Shown here: piece by piece, positions 50,495-60,284 of the stretch
Numbering within the stretch: the stretch's first letter is position 1
Layout: every line of letters starts with the position of its first letter
Assembly (NCBI GenBank): GCA_965279655.1
Contig: OZ257255.1
Span: 5,265,748 to 5,329,747, forward strand
Origin: SCTM01 sp965279655
Lineage (GTDB): Bacteria; Pseudomonadota; Alphaproteobacteria; Rhodospirillales; Rhodospirillaceae
Reading direction: 5' to 3'
Length of the DNA: 64,000 nucleotides
Position numbers and translations under genes: made by a program
The notes under the pieces: model-generated
What the model was told of the DNA's origin: nothing
Database searches by the model: none
What the model saw: only the letters and a program-made list of their open reading frames with translations

Positions 50495-51447
50495 CTCTTG
50501 TCGATGTCCTTGCGTGGATTATAGGGATTCTTCGGACCCCAGGTTTCCACGAACTTCTCGAGATCCGCGTTGCCGCCCGGCGGCAGCATCACCTTGAGAG
50601 TCACGTATTCATCGCCCGACGCACCGCCCTTGCCGGCGATGCCTTTGCCCTTCAGGCGCAAGGTTGTGCCGGAGGTGGCGCCTTTGGGAATGCTCACCGT
50701 AACGGGGCCGTGGATGGTCGGCACGTCGACTTTGGCGCCGAGCACCGCTTCCTGCAGCGTCACCGGCAGTTCGATGCGGATATTGTGCCCATCGCGCTTG
50801 TAGAGCGCGTGGTCGTGCACCTTGATCTCGATCAGCGCGTCGCCCGCCTGGTTCGGGCCCGGTTCGCCCTGGCCCTTGAGCCGGATGCTCTGGCCACTTT
50901 CGATGCCGGCTGGGATTTTCACATCGAGGGATTTTCCGCTGGGCAGCGTCAGGCGTCGGGTACCCCCGCGCACCGCGTCGAGGAAATCCACTTCGAGCTG
51001 GAAGCGCATATCCTCGCCCTGCATCGGCCCGTGCCGGAATCCCGCGCTGCCGGGACCGCCGCCGCCACGGCCGCCGCGGAAGATCCCACCGAACAAATCG
51101 CTGATGTCCTCAAAGCCATAACTCTGCCCGCCGCCCGCGCCGCCCGGACCCGCGCCGGGGCCACCTGGTCCACCACCGGGGCCGCGTCGAAAGCCACCGG
51201 CAAAGGGATTTTGACGCACATCCGCGCCCGACGCGTCGATCTCGCCGCGGTCGAACTTCGCGCGCTTGGCCGTGTCACCCAGGATGTCGTAGGCCGAATT
51301 GATTTCCTTGAACCGGTCCTCGGCCTTCTTGTCCCCGGGGTTCAGGTCCGGATGGTATTTCTTGGCGTGCTTTCGAAATGCCTTTTGGATGTCCGCTTCG
51401 GACGCATCGCGGGCCACACCAAGAACGCTGTAAGGGTCTTTCGCCAT
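50491..51447 (-). CDS. Class B J-domain co-chaperone (DnaJ/CbpA type)
   Basis: 318 residues. The J domain (1-68) keeps His32-Pro33-Asp34, which stimulates DnaK. A Gly/Phe-rich region (about 75-140) follows, then two beta-sandwich client-binding domains (QLEVDFLDAVRGGTRRLTL, QEAVLGAKVDVPTIHGPVTV). There is no CxxCxGxG zinc module, so it is class B. The promoter should lie in 51448-51578, but no clear heat-shock site is seen. Confidence 0.92.
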   Translation of the reverse strand: MAKDPYSVLGVARDASEADIQKAFRKHAKKYHPDLNPGDKKAEDRFKEINSAYDILGDTAKRAKFDRGEIDASGADVRQNPFAGGFRRGPGGGPGGPGAGPGGAGGGQSYGFEDISDLFGGIFRGGRGGGGPGSAGFRHGPMQGEDMRFQLEVDFLDAVRGGTRRLTLPSGKSLDVKIPAGIESGQSIRLKGQGEPGPNQAGDALIEIKVHDHALYKRDGHNIRIELPVTLQEAVLGAKVDVPTIHGPVTVSIPKGATSGTTLRLKGKGIAGKGGASGDEYVTLKVMLPPGGNADLEKFVETWGPKNPYNPRKDIDKS

Positions 51448-51578
51448 AAGATCTCTATCTGAACAGAATCTCAGCCTTTAGGTGCGGTCGGAAAGACGAT
51501 TTGTAAAGGGCTTACGGTTCCAGAACGACCGAGGGCCTTAATTGCCCCGCGAAACCGGAGGCATAAGGGCGAGAAACG

Positions 51579-52463
51579 CTACGACGGCTTCCGCCGCAAA
51601 ACCAGCATGTTGCCGGCAACCACGACAACACCCCCGATCACCGTGTCGACGCCCGGGACAAAGTTCTCGAGAAAGGCGGAGACGATCAGCGCCACCACGG
51701 GAAACACCACGGCGACGTAGCCCGCACGGGAGGGGCCGATGCGCCTGAGCAGCGTCAGGTAGGACAGGAAGCCGACAACGGAGGCGAATATGGCAAGGTA
51801 TGCCAGTCCGCCGAGATAGCGCGGGGTGAGGGGAATACCCAGCGGCATGCCGCGCAGAGCGGAATACATGAATAGTGCTAGCGATCCATACAGCATGCCC
51901 CAGGCCGTGCTGCGGATCACATCGATGCCGGCGGTCTGCGCCCGCACGGCCCACACATTGCCCAACGACGCGACATAGGTGCCGGCGATGCAGAACAGGA
52001 TTCCGCGGATCGTGTCGGATGCGCCGGTGCCAAGGAACGCCGCGGTCAGGTCCTGACGGAAGACCAGTGCCAAGCCGAGCACGCCGACGACCGCGCCGAT
52101 CCAGGTCATCCACGGGTTCTTGAGGCCTAGGACCAGGCGTCCGTTGACGATGTTCATCACCGCGATGATGGAAAACGTCACCGACACCAATCCGCTCGGC
52201 AGGATCTCGCTGGCGTAATACACCAACGTGAGATTCACGCCGAACAGCAGCAGCCCGAGCACGACCATCATCCGGTGCTGGAGACCATTCAGCTGCAGGC
52301 GCTGCCCGCGCAACAGGCCGTAAGCGAAGATGCACAAGGAGGCGAGGCCGAAGCGCCAGGCCACCGAGACCTCCGGCGGCACGTCGCCGATCTGCAGTTT
52401 GATCGCGTACCAGCTGGTGCCCCACACCAGGATGGTGACCGCATAGAGAAGAACCGACCCCAC
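51579..52463 (-). CDS. EamA/DMT-family exporter
   Basis: 294 residues with ten predicted membrane helices in two EamA repeats (ILVWGTSWYAIKL at the start of the first; GILFCIAGTYVASLGNVWAV at the start of the second). The family exports amino acids or other metabolites. The start is GTG 52463, preceded by GGAG six bases away. A terminator hairpin ends only 16 bases upstream of this start. Confidence 0.88.
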   Translation of the reverse strand: MGSVLLYAVTILVWGTSWYAIKLQIGDVPPEVSVAWRFGLASLCIFAYGLLRGQRLQLNGLQHRMMVVLGLLLFGVNLTLVYYASEILPSGLVSVTFSIIAVMNIVNGRLVLGLKNPWMTWIGAVVGVLGLALVFRQDLTAAFLGTGASDTIRGILFCIAGTYVASLGNVWAVRAQTAGIDVIRSTAWGMLYGSLALFMYSALRGMPLGIPLTPRYLGGLAYLAIFASVVGFLSYLTLLRRIGPSRAGYVAVVFPVVALIVSAFLENFVPGVDTVIGGVVVVAGNMLVLRRKPS

Positions 52464-52479
52464 GAATGCTCCGGCAACG

Positions 52480-52507
52480 AAAAAGCGGCGACCATGCGGC
52501 CGCCGCT
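52480..52507 (-). terminator. Terminator after the 214-residue gene, directly before eamA
   Basis: On the minus strand AGCGGCG (52507-52501 region) pairs with its complement (52490-52484) across a 10-base loop and is followed by TTTTT (52484-52480). It lies 26 bases past the stop of the upstream gene and 17 bases before the GTG of the EamA gene. Confidence 0.7.
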
Positions 52508-52532
52508 CTTGATCCGTCGCCGGAGAAAGAGG

Positions 52533-53177
52533 TCAGCTCACCAGTTCGCAGGTGATCATACCGTCTTCGCCGAGTTTGTCGGTGATTTTGATCTCCACGC
52601 CGAGCTGCTTGGCAAAACCTTTCAGGCGCGGCTTGAGCCACAGGTCGTGGACGTCCTGCTCGGTGATATCGAACTGGCCGATGCGGGTCCCCATTTCCAG
52701 CACCAGCTTGAACGGGCTCTTCCACACCCGCTTGCCGGGCTCGGAGTGATAAGTGGCGACCATCTGATAGAAGCAGGAGGTGCGCTCGAACATGGCGATC
52801 ATCGCCAGTTCCTTGTTGCCGGTCTGCTCGATGGCCTTACGCACGCGGCTGAGCATCGGGGTCATGCGCTGGTCGTCATCCTCGACCATTTCCTTCAGCA
52901 AGCCATGGTTCTTACAGAACTGGATCTGGCTGAGATGGGACTTCACCAGCGCGTCGTTGAACTCATGCACATAGGGCATGGTGTCGGCGAACGTCTTGAG
53001 CAGCACGCCCATCGCCTCGCCGAATTCCTTTTCGCGGCCTTCGATGCCGGATTTCAGCGCGACGGTGGGATTGGGGCGGCCGTTGCCGCCCACGGGAACG
53101 CCACCCTGCACACCTGGCGGCGGTCCGCCTTGGGGCTTGTCAGGGGCCTCGAACACCGGCTGTTGCGGCTTTGTCAT
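52533..53177 (-). CDS. Hypothetical protein with Pro/Gly-rich N-terminus
   Basis: 214 residues, soluble, no signal peptide. Residues 1-45 are Pro/Gly/Gln-rich and probably disordered (KPQGGPPPGVQGGVPVGG). Residues 50-214 are mostly helical (EAMGVLLKTFADTMPYVHEF, VRKAIEQTGNKELAMIAMFE) and end in a short beta-rich tail (VEIKITDKLGEDGMITCELV). I do not recognise the family. ATG 53177 follows GGGAGGAC by six bases. The closest same-strand neighbour upstream is a methyltransferase. Confidence 0.75.
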   Translation of the reverse strand: MTKPQQPVFEAPDKPQGGPPPGVQGGVPVGGNGRPNPTVALKSGIEGREKEFGEAMGVLLKTFADTMPYVHEFNDALVKSHLSQIQFCKNHGLLKEMVEDDDQRMTPMLSRVRKAIEQTGNKELAMIAMFERTSCFYQMVATYHSEPGKRVWKSPFKLVLEMGTRIGQFDITEQDVHDLWLKPRLKGFAKQLGVEIKITDKLGEDGMITCELVS

Positions 53178-53270
53178 GGCGTCCTCCCGTCGCAAGAAGG
53201 CGCCAGCATAGGCCCGTGGTTCGGGGTTTCAAAAGGGCCTCGGAAAGACGCCGCCGCCCTGAGGATAGGC

Positions 53271-53834
53271 TTATTTCACGCCTTCGAGATTGAGGCTCAT
53301 ATGCCGGCCAGTGTCCCTCGCCAGGTGCGGAATATAGGCCTGGGAGAAATCGTCGACGTTCGAATGTTCGGTCGTACGCCAATCCCAACGGCGCACCTCG
53401 CGGCAGCCCAGGGACTTAAGTTCCTTGGTCAGGAACGCTTCGTCGAAGATCATCTTGTGGAAGTCATACTCGTCGCGCTGCCCACCGCTGATCAAGCCCA
53501 TGAGACCGGTGAGCCCGTCCACCAAGCCCTGCTCGTAATAAAGGGCGGCGCAGGCGGCGAAGTCCGGGACCGACAGGCGCAACACGCCGCCCGGTTTGAG
53601 GACCCGTAGCCATTCCGCCAGGACGTCGCGGTATTCCTTGCGGCCGAAGTGCTCGAGCACGTGGCACGCATATATCAGGTCCACGGACTCGTTCTCGGCG
53701 AACGTCAGCGCGCGCACGTCGGCGATGTGATCGATATGCGGCGCCGGCAGGATATCGACGTGCAGGAAACCGGGGATGAAGCGCTTGCCGCAGCCGATAT
53801 GAAGCCGGACCGGCTCGCCAGAATCGAAAGCCAT
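53271..53834 (-). CDS. Small class I SAM-dependent methyltransferase
   Basis: 187 residues. LHIGCGKRFIPGFLHVDILP is the SAM-binding start of a compact methyltransferase group, followed by ADVRALTFAENESVDLIYAC, HVLEHFGRKE and LKPGGVLRLSVPD. The group is often found in polysaccharide and lipid-modification loci; the substrate is unknown. It lies 117 bases downstream of malQ on the same strand, with no terminator between, so it may be read with the glycogen genes. Confidence 0.82.
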   Translation of the reverse strand: MAFDSGEPVRLHIGCGKRFIPGFLHVDILPAPHIDHIADVRALTFAENESVDLIYACHVLEHFGRKEYRDVLAEWLRVLKPGGVLRLSVPDFAACAALYYEQGLVDGLTGLMGLISGGQRDEYDFHKMIFDEAFLTKELKSLGCREVRRWDWRTTEHSNVDDFSQAYIPHLARDTGRHMSLNLEGVK

Positions 53835-53951
53835 TTGGTTTTCCGCCCACGTGGAGTGGCACCATCCATAAAGTGCACGCCGGGCGGACTCAACCCTTCT
53901 TTACCCGCGACGCTCGGCCTGACAGTTTCTTAAGCTCCTGCAACTGCTGCG

Positions 53952-55874
53952 TTATCCGGCGCGGTCGGTGCGCGGGGCGAGGGCGCTGCCAAGGGCTTCG
54001 GCCACCGGGCCATCGAGCAGCGCCGCCGCATCCACCGGCACACGGGCGCGCCAATTCGGATACTCCCGCCAGGTGCCGGGCACATTCACCTGGTCTACTT
54101 GGCCGGCGAGATCCTCGATCTGGACCATCAGAAGACGTGAAGGCGCATCCGCAAGCGCGGTGGTGACCGGCAGCATCGGCGGAGCGCCGTCAGTCGCATC
54201 CTGTCCGATGAACGCGCGCATGGCGTCGCGGTCCCTGACGCGGGCCGCAGCTTCCATTTCTCGCTGTGCATCGGAGGTCCACAGGCCAAGGCGCGTGCGC
54301 AGCGCATGATCAGCGCCGCTCCAATAGGCCGCGAAGGTCGGAAGGTCGTGGGTGCCGATGGCGATCAGCGCATCCTCCGGATAGGCCTCGGGCGGTTTGA
54401 AGGCGCCGTCATGCTCCTTCTCGAAATAGAACAGACGTGTCGACAGGATGCCCGCCGCGCGCAGCTTCTGATCGAACCCCGGCGGCACGGTGCCGAGGTC
54501 TTCGCCGATGATGAGGCAGCGGTGACGGTGACTTTCCACCGCCAGCACCGCGCGCATTTCCTCCCAGGGATAGCCGATGTAAGCACCGTCGTGCGGCGAC
54601 GCGCCGGCGGGAATCCAGAACAGCCGCAGGAAGCCGAGAATGTGGTCGATACGCAAGGCGCCGGCATGGCGCATGTTCGCCGCGATAAGATCGCGCAAGG
54701 GCTTGTAGCCCGCGCGCCGCAGACGATGGGGCTCGAACGGTGGCAGGCCCCAATCCTGCCCGAATACATTCCATGCATCCGGTGGCGCGCCGACGTGAGC
54801 GCCGCTCACCAGCCACGCGCGGTTGGCTTGCGCTTCTGCGCCGTCGCCGCTCGCGCCTACCGCGAGATCGCGATAGAGCCCCAGTGTCATGCCGAGATCT
54901 TTGGCGGCGGCCTGGACGTGCGCGAGTTGTCGGTCCGCCTCCCACTGAAGGTACGCGTGAAATGTTTCCGAAGTGTCGGGGTTGGATCGCGCCTCGAATG
55001 CCGTGAATGCGTGCAATGTGTCGCCACGCTCTGTCTGGAAAGCGTGGAAGGCTTGCGTGCGCGGGTGGCTCTCGTTGGGCAGGTCAGTTTCGCTGAAGCG
55101 CTGGAACAGCGCCGCGAAGGCGGCGTGCTTGCAGTCGGCGACCGCCGTATAGTCCAATAACGCCGCACGCCGCAGCACGTCGAGGCGCGGCCGCAGTGCG
55201 TCGTGAACCTCCGCGACGAAATCCGGCGCCGCCTCGACGTCGATATACAGCGTGTTCAGGAAGAGGCGGCTGTTGGGTGAGTAGGGACTTGCGGCCTCCG
55301 GATCGCGATGGAACAGAGCGTGCAGGGGATTGAGGCCGACCACTGCCGCGCCAAGTTGCGCCGCCTTAGTCACGATGGCGCGCAAATCCGTGAAATCACC
55401 GATGCCCCAGTTGCGATCAGAACGGATTGCATAGAGTTGGATGGCGAGCCCCCATCGCCGCTCGTTCCGCAAGACCTCCGGGCGATAGCACAACCGCGGC
55501 GCGGCAATGAGCGTCGCATGAGCGACAGCGCCGGTGGATGCGGTCACCGTCAAGGCGTGGTAGCCGAGCGGCAAGGCCTCCGGCAGGGGAATCGTTGTGC
55601 TGGAGGCGGCGCGGCCTTCCCACGCGAGGCCGTCTTCACGGTCGATGCGCCACTGCCCGGTCACCTCCGCGCCGAGGGATAGGTCATGCGCCTCTGCGTC
55701 CACCACGATGACCGGCGGCAGGACGTCGGCGCCCGCGCGCTCCGTCATTCGGTCCATGGATTGAAGGAAGCCGCGCACCGTCGCTTCCGGAACCTCGCGG
55801 TGGATGCCGAAGGCGTCTTCGTAGGTCGTTTGCAGACCGGCTTGATCGCTCAGGCGCTGCAGGACAGGGTCCAT
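53952..55874 (-). CDS. malQ: 4-alpha-glucanotransferase (amylomaltase)
   Basis: 640 residues, GH77. It transfers glucan segments between short maltodextrins. The amylomaltase N-terminal extension (1-140) is followed by the barrel: WGIGDFTDLRAIV, ASPYSPNSRLFLNTLYIDVE, the catalytic region RIDHILGFLRLFWIP, CLIIGEDLGTVPPGF and IGTHDLPTFAAYWSG. The start at 55874 lies four bases after the glgX stop. It is the last gene of the glucan operon. Confidence 0.94.
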   Translation of the reverse strand: MDPVLQRLSDQAGLQTTYEDAFGIHREVPEATVRGFLQSMDRMTERAGADVLPPVIVVDAEAHDLSLGAEVTGQWRIDREDGLAWEGRAASSTTIPLPEALPLGYHALTVTASTGAVAHATLIAAPRLCYRPEVLRNERRWGLAIQLYAIRSDRNWGIGDFTDLRAIVTKAAQLGAAVVGLNPLHALFHRDPEAASPYSPNSRLFLNTLYIDVEAAPDFVAEVHDALRPRLDVLRRAALLDYTAVADCKHAAFAALFQRFSETDLPNESHPRTQAFHAFQTERGDTLHAFTAFEARSNPDTSETFHAYLQWEADRQLAHVQAAAKDLGMTLGLYRDLAVGASGDGAEAQANRAWLVSGAHVGAPPDAWNVFGQDWGLPPFEPHRLRRAGYKPLRDLIAANMRHAGALRIDHILGFLRLFWIPAGASPHDGAYIGYPWEEMRAVLAVESHRHRCLIIGEDLGTVPPGFDQKLRAAGILSTRLFYFEKEHDGAFKPPEAYPEDALIAIGTHDLPTFAAYWSGADHALRTRLGLWTSDAQREMEAAARVRDRDAMRAFIGQDATDGAPPMLPVTTALADAPSRLLMVQIEDLAGQVDQVNVPGTWREYPNWRARVPVDAAALLDGPVAEALGSALAPRTDRAG

Positions 55875-55878
55875 GATC

Positions 55879-57984
55879 CTATGCCCGTATGCACAGTATC
55901 AACGCCCGCGCCGTCAACGATACGGATTCCGCAATGGGCGCTGCGTTCTTGTCGACTTCGGCGGTGGTGTCGATGAGGGGCTGCCATGTGGTGCCCACCG
56001 GCAGGGGGGGCAGTGTGAAATCCACAGGCTCGTCCTTGGCATTCATCAAGATCAGCAGAACGGTATCGCCGGCCTCAGGCACAGCGCATCCGTTCAGCAT
56101 CAATCCGATCGCCGCGGTTTGGCCGTCGTGCCATTGCGCTTCGGTCATTTCCTGACCGGCGGCGGAAAGCCAGGTGATGTCCTTGAGGCCGACCTCATCC
56201 GTGAGTTGTCCGTGCAGAAAACGATCCTGCCGCAAGATCGGGAACCGCTGACGCAGGGCGATGGCGGAGCGGGCGAAGCGCAGCATGGATTCGCCGTCCG
56301 GTGTGATCCCGCCCCAGTCGAGCCAGGCAAGCTCGTTGTCCTGGCAATAGGCGTTGTTGTTGCCGTCTTGCGTGCGCAGAAATTCATCGCCGGCGAGCAT
56401 CATCGGTGTGCCTTGGGAGAACAGGAGCGTCGCCATCATCGCCTTTGCGGCTTGCAAGCGCGCGGCACGGATGCTGGCATCGTCTGTCGGACCTTCGGCG
56501 CCGTAGTTGCGGCTGAAGTTTTCGTTGTGACCGTCGCGGTTGTCCTCGCCGTTGGCCTCGTTGTGCTTCTGCTCGTACGACACCGTATCGTTGAGTGTGT
56601 AGCCGTCATGAGCAGTGACAAAGTTCACGCTGGTGGTGGCGCGCCGGCCGCGATGGTCGAAGAAGTCCGCCGACCCCGCGAGCCGTGCCGCAAGTTCCGG
56701 CAACACGCCTTCGTCGCCGCGCCAGAAGCGCCGCACACCGTCTCGATACCGGTCGTTCCACTCCGACCAGGGCGGTCCGAAGCCGCCGACCTGATAGCCG
56801 CCGGGCCCGATGTCCCATGGTTCCGCAATCAGTTTCACGCGGTTCAGGATTGGGTCTTGCCGCATGGCGTCGAACAGCGGGCAATCTTGTGCGAATCCGT
56901 TGGGCAGGCGACCCAAGGTGCTGGCGAGGTCGAAGCGGAATCCGTCCACGCCCATCTCGCCGGCCCAATAGCGCAGCGAGTCCATGATCATCTGTAGCAC
57001 GCGCGGATGATTGGTGTTCACCGTGTTGCCGGTGCCGGTGTCGTCGATGTAGTGACGCGGATTGTCGGGCAGCAGGCGATAGTATGTCGCGTTGTCGATG
57101 CCCTTGAAGGACAGCGTCGGCCCCAGGTGATTGCCTTCGCCGGTGTGGTTGTAGACCACGTCGAGGATCACCTCGATGTTGGCGTCGTGCAAATGCGCGA
57201 CCATCGTTTTGAATTCGCCAGGATCGTTCCCGGTGAGATAGCGCGGTTCCGGCGCGAAGAAGCCGATGGAATCGTAACCCCAGTAGTTGCTCAAGCCTTG
57301 GGAGACGAGCAGACGAGAATTCACAAAGGCATGGATCGGCAGAAGCTCGATCGCCGTGATGCCGAGGGATTTCATATGCGCGATCATGGCCGGCGCGCTG
57401 ACGCCTGCGAATTTCCCGCGATCCCGGTCGGGCACCTCCGGATGCAATTGGGTCAGCCCGCGCACATGGGCTTCGTAGACGACGGTCTCCGACCAGGGCC
57501 GCTGAGGCTTGCGACCATGGCCCCAGGTGAACGCGGGATCGATCACGCGGCACTTCGGCATGCCGCGGGCATTGTCACGCCGGTCGAATGTCAGGTCTTC
57601 GCGGGCTGAGTCGATGCGATAGCCGAAATGGGCGTCGGACCATTTGATCGCGCCGTGCAGTGCCTTGGCATAGGGATCGATCAGCAGTTTGTTGGGATTG
57701 AAGCGGTGGCCCTGCTCGGGCTCATAGGGCCCGTGCACGCGGTAGCCATACAGGGCGTTCGGACGCACATCCGGGCAGTAACCGTGCCACACCTCGTCCG
57801 TATAGCCGGGCAAGTCGACCCGCGCGACTTCACGGGAGCCCGTCGCGTCATACAGGCACAGTTCCACGCGCGTGGCATGGGCGGAGAACAGCGCGAAGTT
57901 GACGCCGCGCCCGTCCCAGGTGGCGCCCAGGGGTACCGGATCGCCCGCGACAATGCGCGGCTTGAGGGCGGAGATTCTATTCAT
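55879..57984 (-). CDS. glgX: Glycogen debranching enzyme GlgX
   Basis: 701 residues, GH13 isoamylase type with an N-terminal CBM48 (PLGATWDGRGVNFALFSAHA). It hydrolyses alpha-1,6 branches of limit dextrins. GVDGFRFDLASTLGR holds the nucleophile Asp, KLIAEPWDIGPGGYQVG the acid Glu, and FVTAHDGYTLNDTVSY the third acid. The start overlaps the glgB stop by ATGA (57981-57984). Confidence 0.95.
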   Translation of the reverse strand: MNRISALKPRIVAGDPVPLGATWDGRGVNFALFSAHATRVELCLYDATGSREVARVDLPGYTDEVWHGYCPDVRPNALYGYRVHGPYEPEQGHRFNPNKLLIDPYAKALHGAIKWSDAHFGYRIDSAREDLTFDRRDNARGMPKCRVIDPAFTWGHGRKPQRPWSETVVYEAHVRGLTQLHPEVPDRDRGKFAGVSAPAMIAHMKSLGITAIELLPIHAFVNSRLLVSQGLSNYWGYDSIGFFAPEPRYLTGNDPGEFKTMVAHLHDANIEVILDVVYNHTGEGNHLGPTLSFKGIDNATYYRLLPDNPRHYIDDTGTGNTVNTNHPRVLQMIMDSLRYWAGEMGVDGFRFDLASTLGRLPNGFAQDCPLFDAMRQDPILNRVKLIAEPWDIGPGGYQVGGFGPPWSEWNDRYRDGVRRFWRGDEGVLPELAARLAGSADFFDHRGRRATTSVNFVTAHDGYTLNDTVSYEQKHNEANGEDNRDGHNENFSRNYGAEGPTDDASIRAARLQAAKAMMATLLFSQGTPMMLAGDEFLRTQDGNNNAYCQDNELAWLDWGGITPDGESMLRFARSAIALRQRFPILRQDRFLHGQLTDEVGLKDITWLSAAGQEMTEAQWHDGQTAAIGLMLNGCAVPEAGDTVLLILMNAKDEPVDFTLPPLPVGTTWQPLIDTTAEVDKNAAPIAESVSLTARALILCIRA

Positions 57985-60284
57985 GCCAGCCGCTCGAGGA
58001 TCACGGTCGCCAACGGCGGCAGTGTGAGTGAAAGGGAAAAGGGCTGGCCGTGGCTTGCCTGATGCTCCGCGTGCAGGCCGCCGGTGTTACCCACGTTACT
58101 GCCACCATAGATGCCCGCGTCGGTGTTCACGCGCTCTTGCCAGAAACCGGGGAGGGGCACGCCGACGCGATAACCGTGGCGCGGAACCGGCGTGAAGTTG
58201 CAGGCCACCAGCACGGGCCGGTAGCGGTCGTGTCCGAAGCGCAGGAATACAAACACGCTCTGCTGCGCGTCGTCGCCGACCACCCACGCGAACCCATCGG
58301 GGTCGTGATCGCGCTGATGCAAAGCCGGCAACCCGCGGTACGCTGTATTGAGATCGCGCACCAAGGTCTGAATGCCCTTGTGATTGCCGACGCCCAGCAG
58401 ATGCCAATCCAGGCTCTGATCGTGGTTCCACTCGCGCCCTTGGGCGAACTCCGCGCCCATGAACAGCAGCTTCTTACCGGGATGGCCGAACATGAAGCCG
58501 TAGTAGGCGCGCAAGTTCGCGAAGCGCTGCCACTCGTCACCTGGCATCCGGCCAATCAGGGACCTCTTGCCGTGCACCACTTCGTCGTGACTGAGCGGTA
58601 GGATGAAGTCCTCGGAATAGGCGTAAACCATCCCGAATGTCATCTTGGCGTGGTGATGGCGGCGGTGAACCGGGTCTTCGCTCATGTAGCTGAGCGTGTC
58701 GTTCATCCACCCCATGTTCCACTTGTAGCGAAAGCCGAGCCCGCCTTCGTGCTCCGGGCGCGTCACGCCCGGCCACGCGGTCGATTCCTCGGCGACCGCG
58801 ATCGCGCCGGACTGATGGGTCGCGATCCACTCATTCATCTTCCGCAAGAAGGCGACGGCCTCCAGATTTTCGCGCCCGCCATGAACGTTCGGAACCCACT
58901 CACCGGGCTTGCGGCTGTAGTCGAGATAAAGCATGGAGGCCACCGCATCGACGCGCAGGCCGTCAATGTGATAGCGCGCGAGCCAGAACAGCGCGTTGCC
59001 GAGCAGGAAGTTCATCACCTCGCGCCGGCCATAGTTGTAGATCAGCGTGTTCCAATCCTTGTGGAAGCCTTGGCGCGGGTCGGCGTGTTCATAGAGAGCG
59101 GTGCCGTCGAAGCGCCCGAGGCCGTGAGGATCGGTCGGGAAATGGCCCGCTACCCAATCCGCCAACACGCCAATACCGGCCTCGTGGCAGCGGTTGACGA
59201 ACTCTGCGAACTCCTCCGGTGTCCCGAAGCGGCTGGTGGGCGCGTAGAGGCCCACCGGTTGATAACCCCAGGAGCCATCGAAAGGGAACTCGCTGACAGG
59301 CATCAGCTGGAGGTGGGTGAAGCCCATGTCTTTGACATAAGGGATCAGCTGATCGCCTAGCTCGCGATAGTTCAGGTAGCGATTGCCCGCTTCGGGCACG
59401 CGCCGCCATGAGCCCAGATGGACTTCATAGATCGACATGGCTGCGTCCCGTGCCACGCGCGCCGCGCGGCCCGCCATCCAATCCCCGTCAGACCAAGTCA
59501 GTGGACCGGTGTTCGCAACGACTGACGCAGTGCGGGGCGGGTGCTCCGCCCGGAAGGCGAATGGATCCGCCTTCAACGGCACGAGTTCGCCACCCGGCGC
59601 ACGGATCTCGAATTTGTAGAGAGCGCCCGGTGCTACGCCGGGCACGAACAACTCCCATACGCCGCTGCCGTGACGCAGGCGCATGGGCAGGCGCCGGCCG
59701 TCCCAGTGGCAGAACTCGCCCACCACACTCACACGCCGTGCGTTCGGCGCCCATACCGCGAAGGCCGTGCCGTCGATGCCATCGATCGTCCGTGGATGCG
59801 CGCCGAGGCGGTCATAGGTTTCGTGGTGCGTACCCTCGGCCAGAAGATGCACGTCCAGGTCGCCCAGCACCGGCGGGAAGGCATAGGTGTCGGAGAACTC
59901 GTGCGTGCCGGCGAGGGATTCCTCCCGCAGCAGATAGCGCGGCAGGGGCTTGTTTGTGCGGCCCACCCAGCCGCCGGCGGCGTGCATTTTCTCCAGCGCG
60001 AACAACACGTCCTTGGTCGCGGCGTCCAGCACCTGCACCGCGCGGGCGTTGGGAAGGAACGCGCGCACCACGGTTTGCCCGTTGACCTGATGGGGGCCGA
60101 GGACCGCGAACGGATCGCCATGATCCGCCCGGGCGATCGCATCGAACGCCGAGCGCGTGGCCGAGCACGGCGCGACGGCCGGCGCCGGCGTTACGATCGG
60201 ACTGGGAGTCTGATCGACCGGTGTCATGGTCTGCCAAGGCGCGTCGCGCCGGTCCATACGACTACGCTCCGAATTCCAGGTCAT
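57981..60284 (-). CDS. glgB: 1,4-alpha-glucan branching enzyme
   Basis: 767 residues, GH13. An N-terminal CBM48-like pair precedes the barrel with GLRVDAVASMLYLDYSR (nucleophile), IAVAEESTAWPGVTRPE (acid) and LPLSHDEVVHGKRSL. It forms alpha-1,6 branches during glucan synthesis. ATG 60284 overlaps the treS stop by ATGA, matching the style of the operon; starts at 60257 and 60227 are also possible, so the first 20 residues are uncertain. Confidence 0.94.
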   Translation of the reverse strand: MTWNSERSRMDRRDAPWQTMTPVDQTPSPIVTPAPAVAPCSATRSAFDAIARADHGDPFAVLGPHQVNGQTVVRAFLPNARAVQVLDAATKDVLFALEKMHAAGGWVGRTNKPLPRYLLREESLAGTHEFSDTYAFPPVLGDLDVHLLAEGTHHETYDRLGAHPRTIDGIDGTAFAVWAPNARRVSVVGEFCHWDGRRLPMRLRHGSGVWELFVPGVAPGALYKFEIRAPGGELVPLKADPFAFRAEHPPRTASVVANTGPLTWSDGDWMAGRAARVARDAAMSIYEVHLGSWRRVPEAGNRYLNYRELGDQLIPYVKDMGFTHLQLMPVSEFPFDGSWGYQPVGLYAPTSRFGTPEEFAEFVNRCHEAGIGVLADWVAGHFPTDPHGLGRFDGTALYEHADPRQGFHKDWNTLIYNYGRREVMNFLLGNALFWLARYHIDGLRVDAVASMLYLDYSRKPGEWVPNVHGGRENLEAVAFLRKMNEWIATHQSGAIAVAEESTAWPGVTRPEHEGGLGFRYKWNMGWMNDTLSYMSEDPVHRRHHHAKMTFGMVYAYSEDFILPLSHDEVVHGKRSLIGRMPGDEWQRFANLRAYYGFMFGHPGKKLLFMGAEFAQGREWNHDQSLDWHLLGVGNHKGIQTLVRDLNTAYRGLPALHQRDHDPDGFAWVVGDDAQQSVFVFLRFGHDRYRPVLVACNFTPVPRHGYRVGVPLPGFWQERVNTDAGIYGGSNVGNTGGLHAEHQASHGQPFSLSLTLPPLATVILERLA

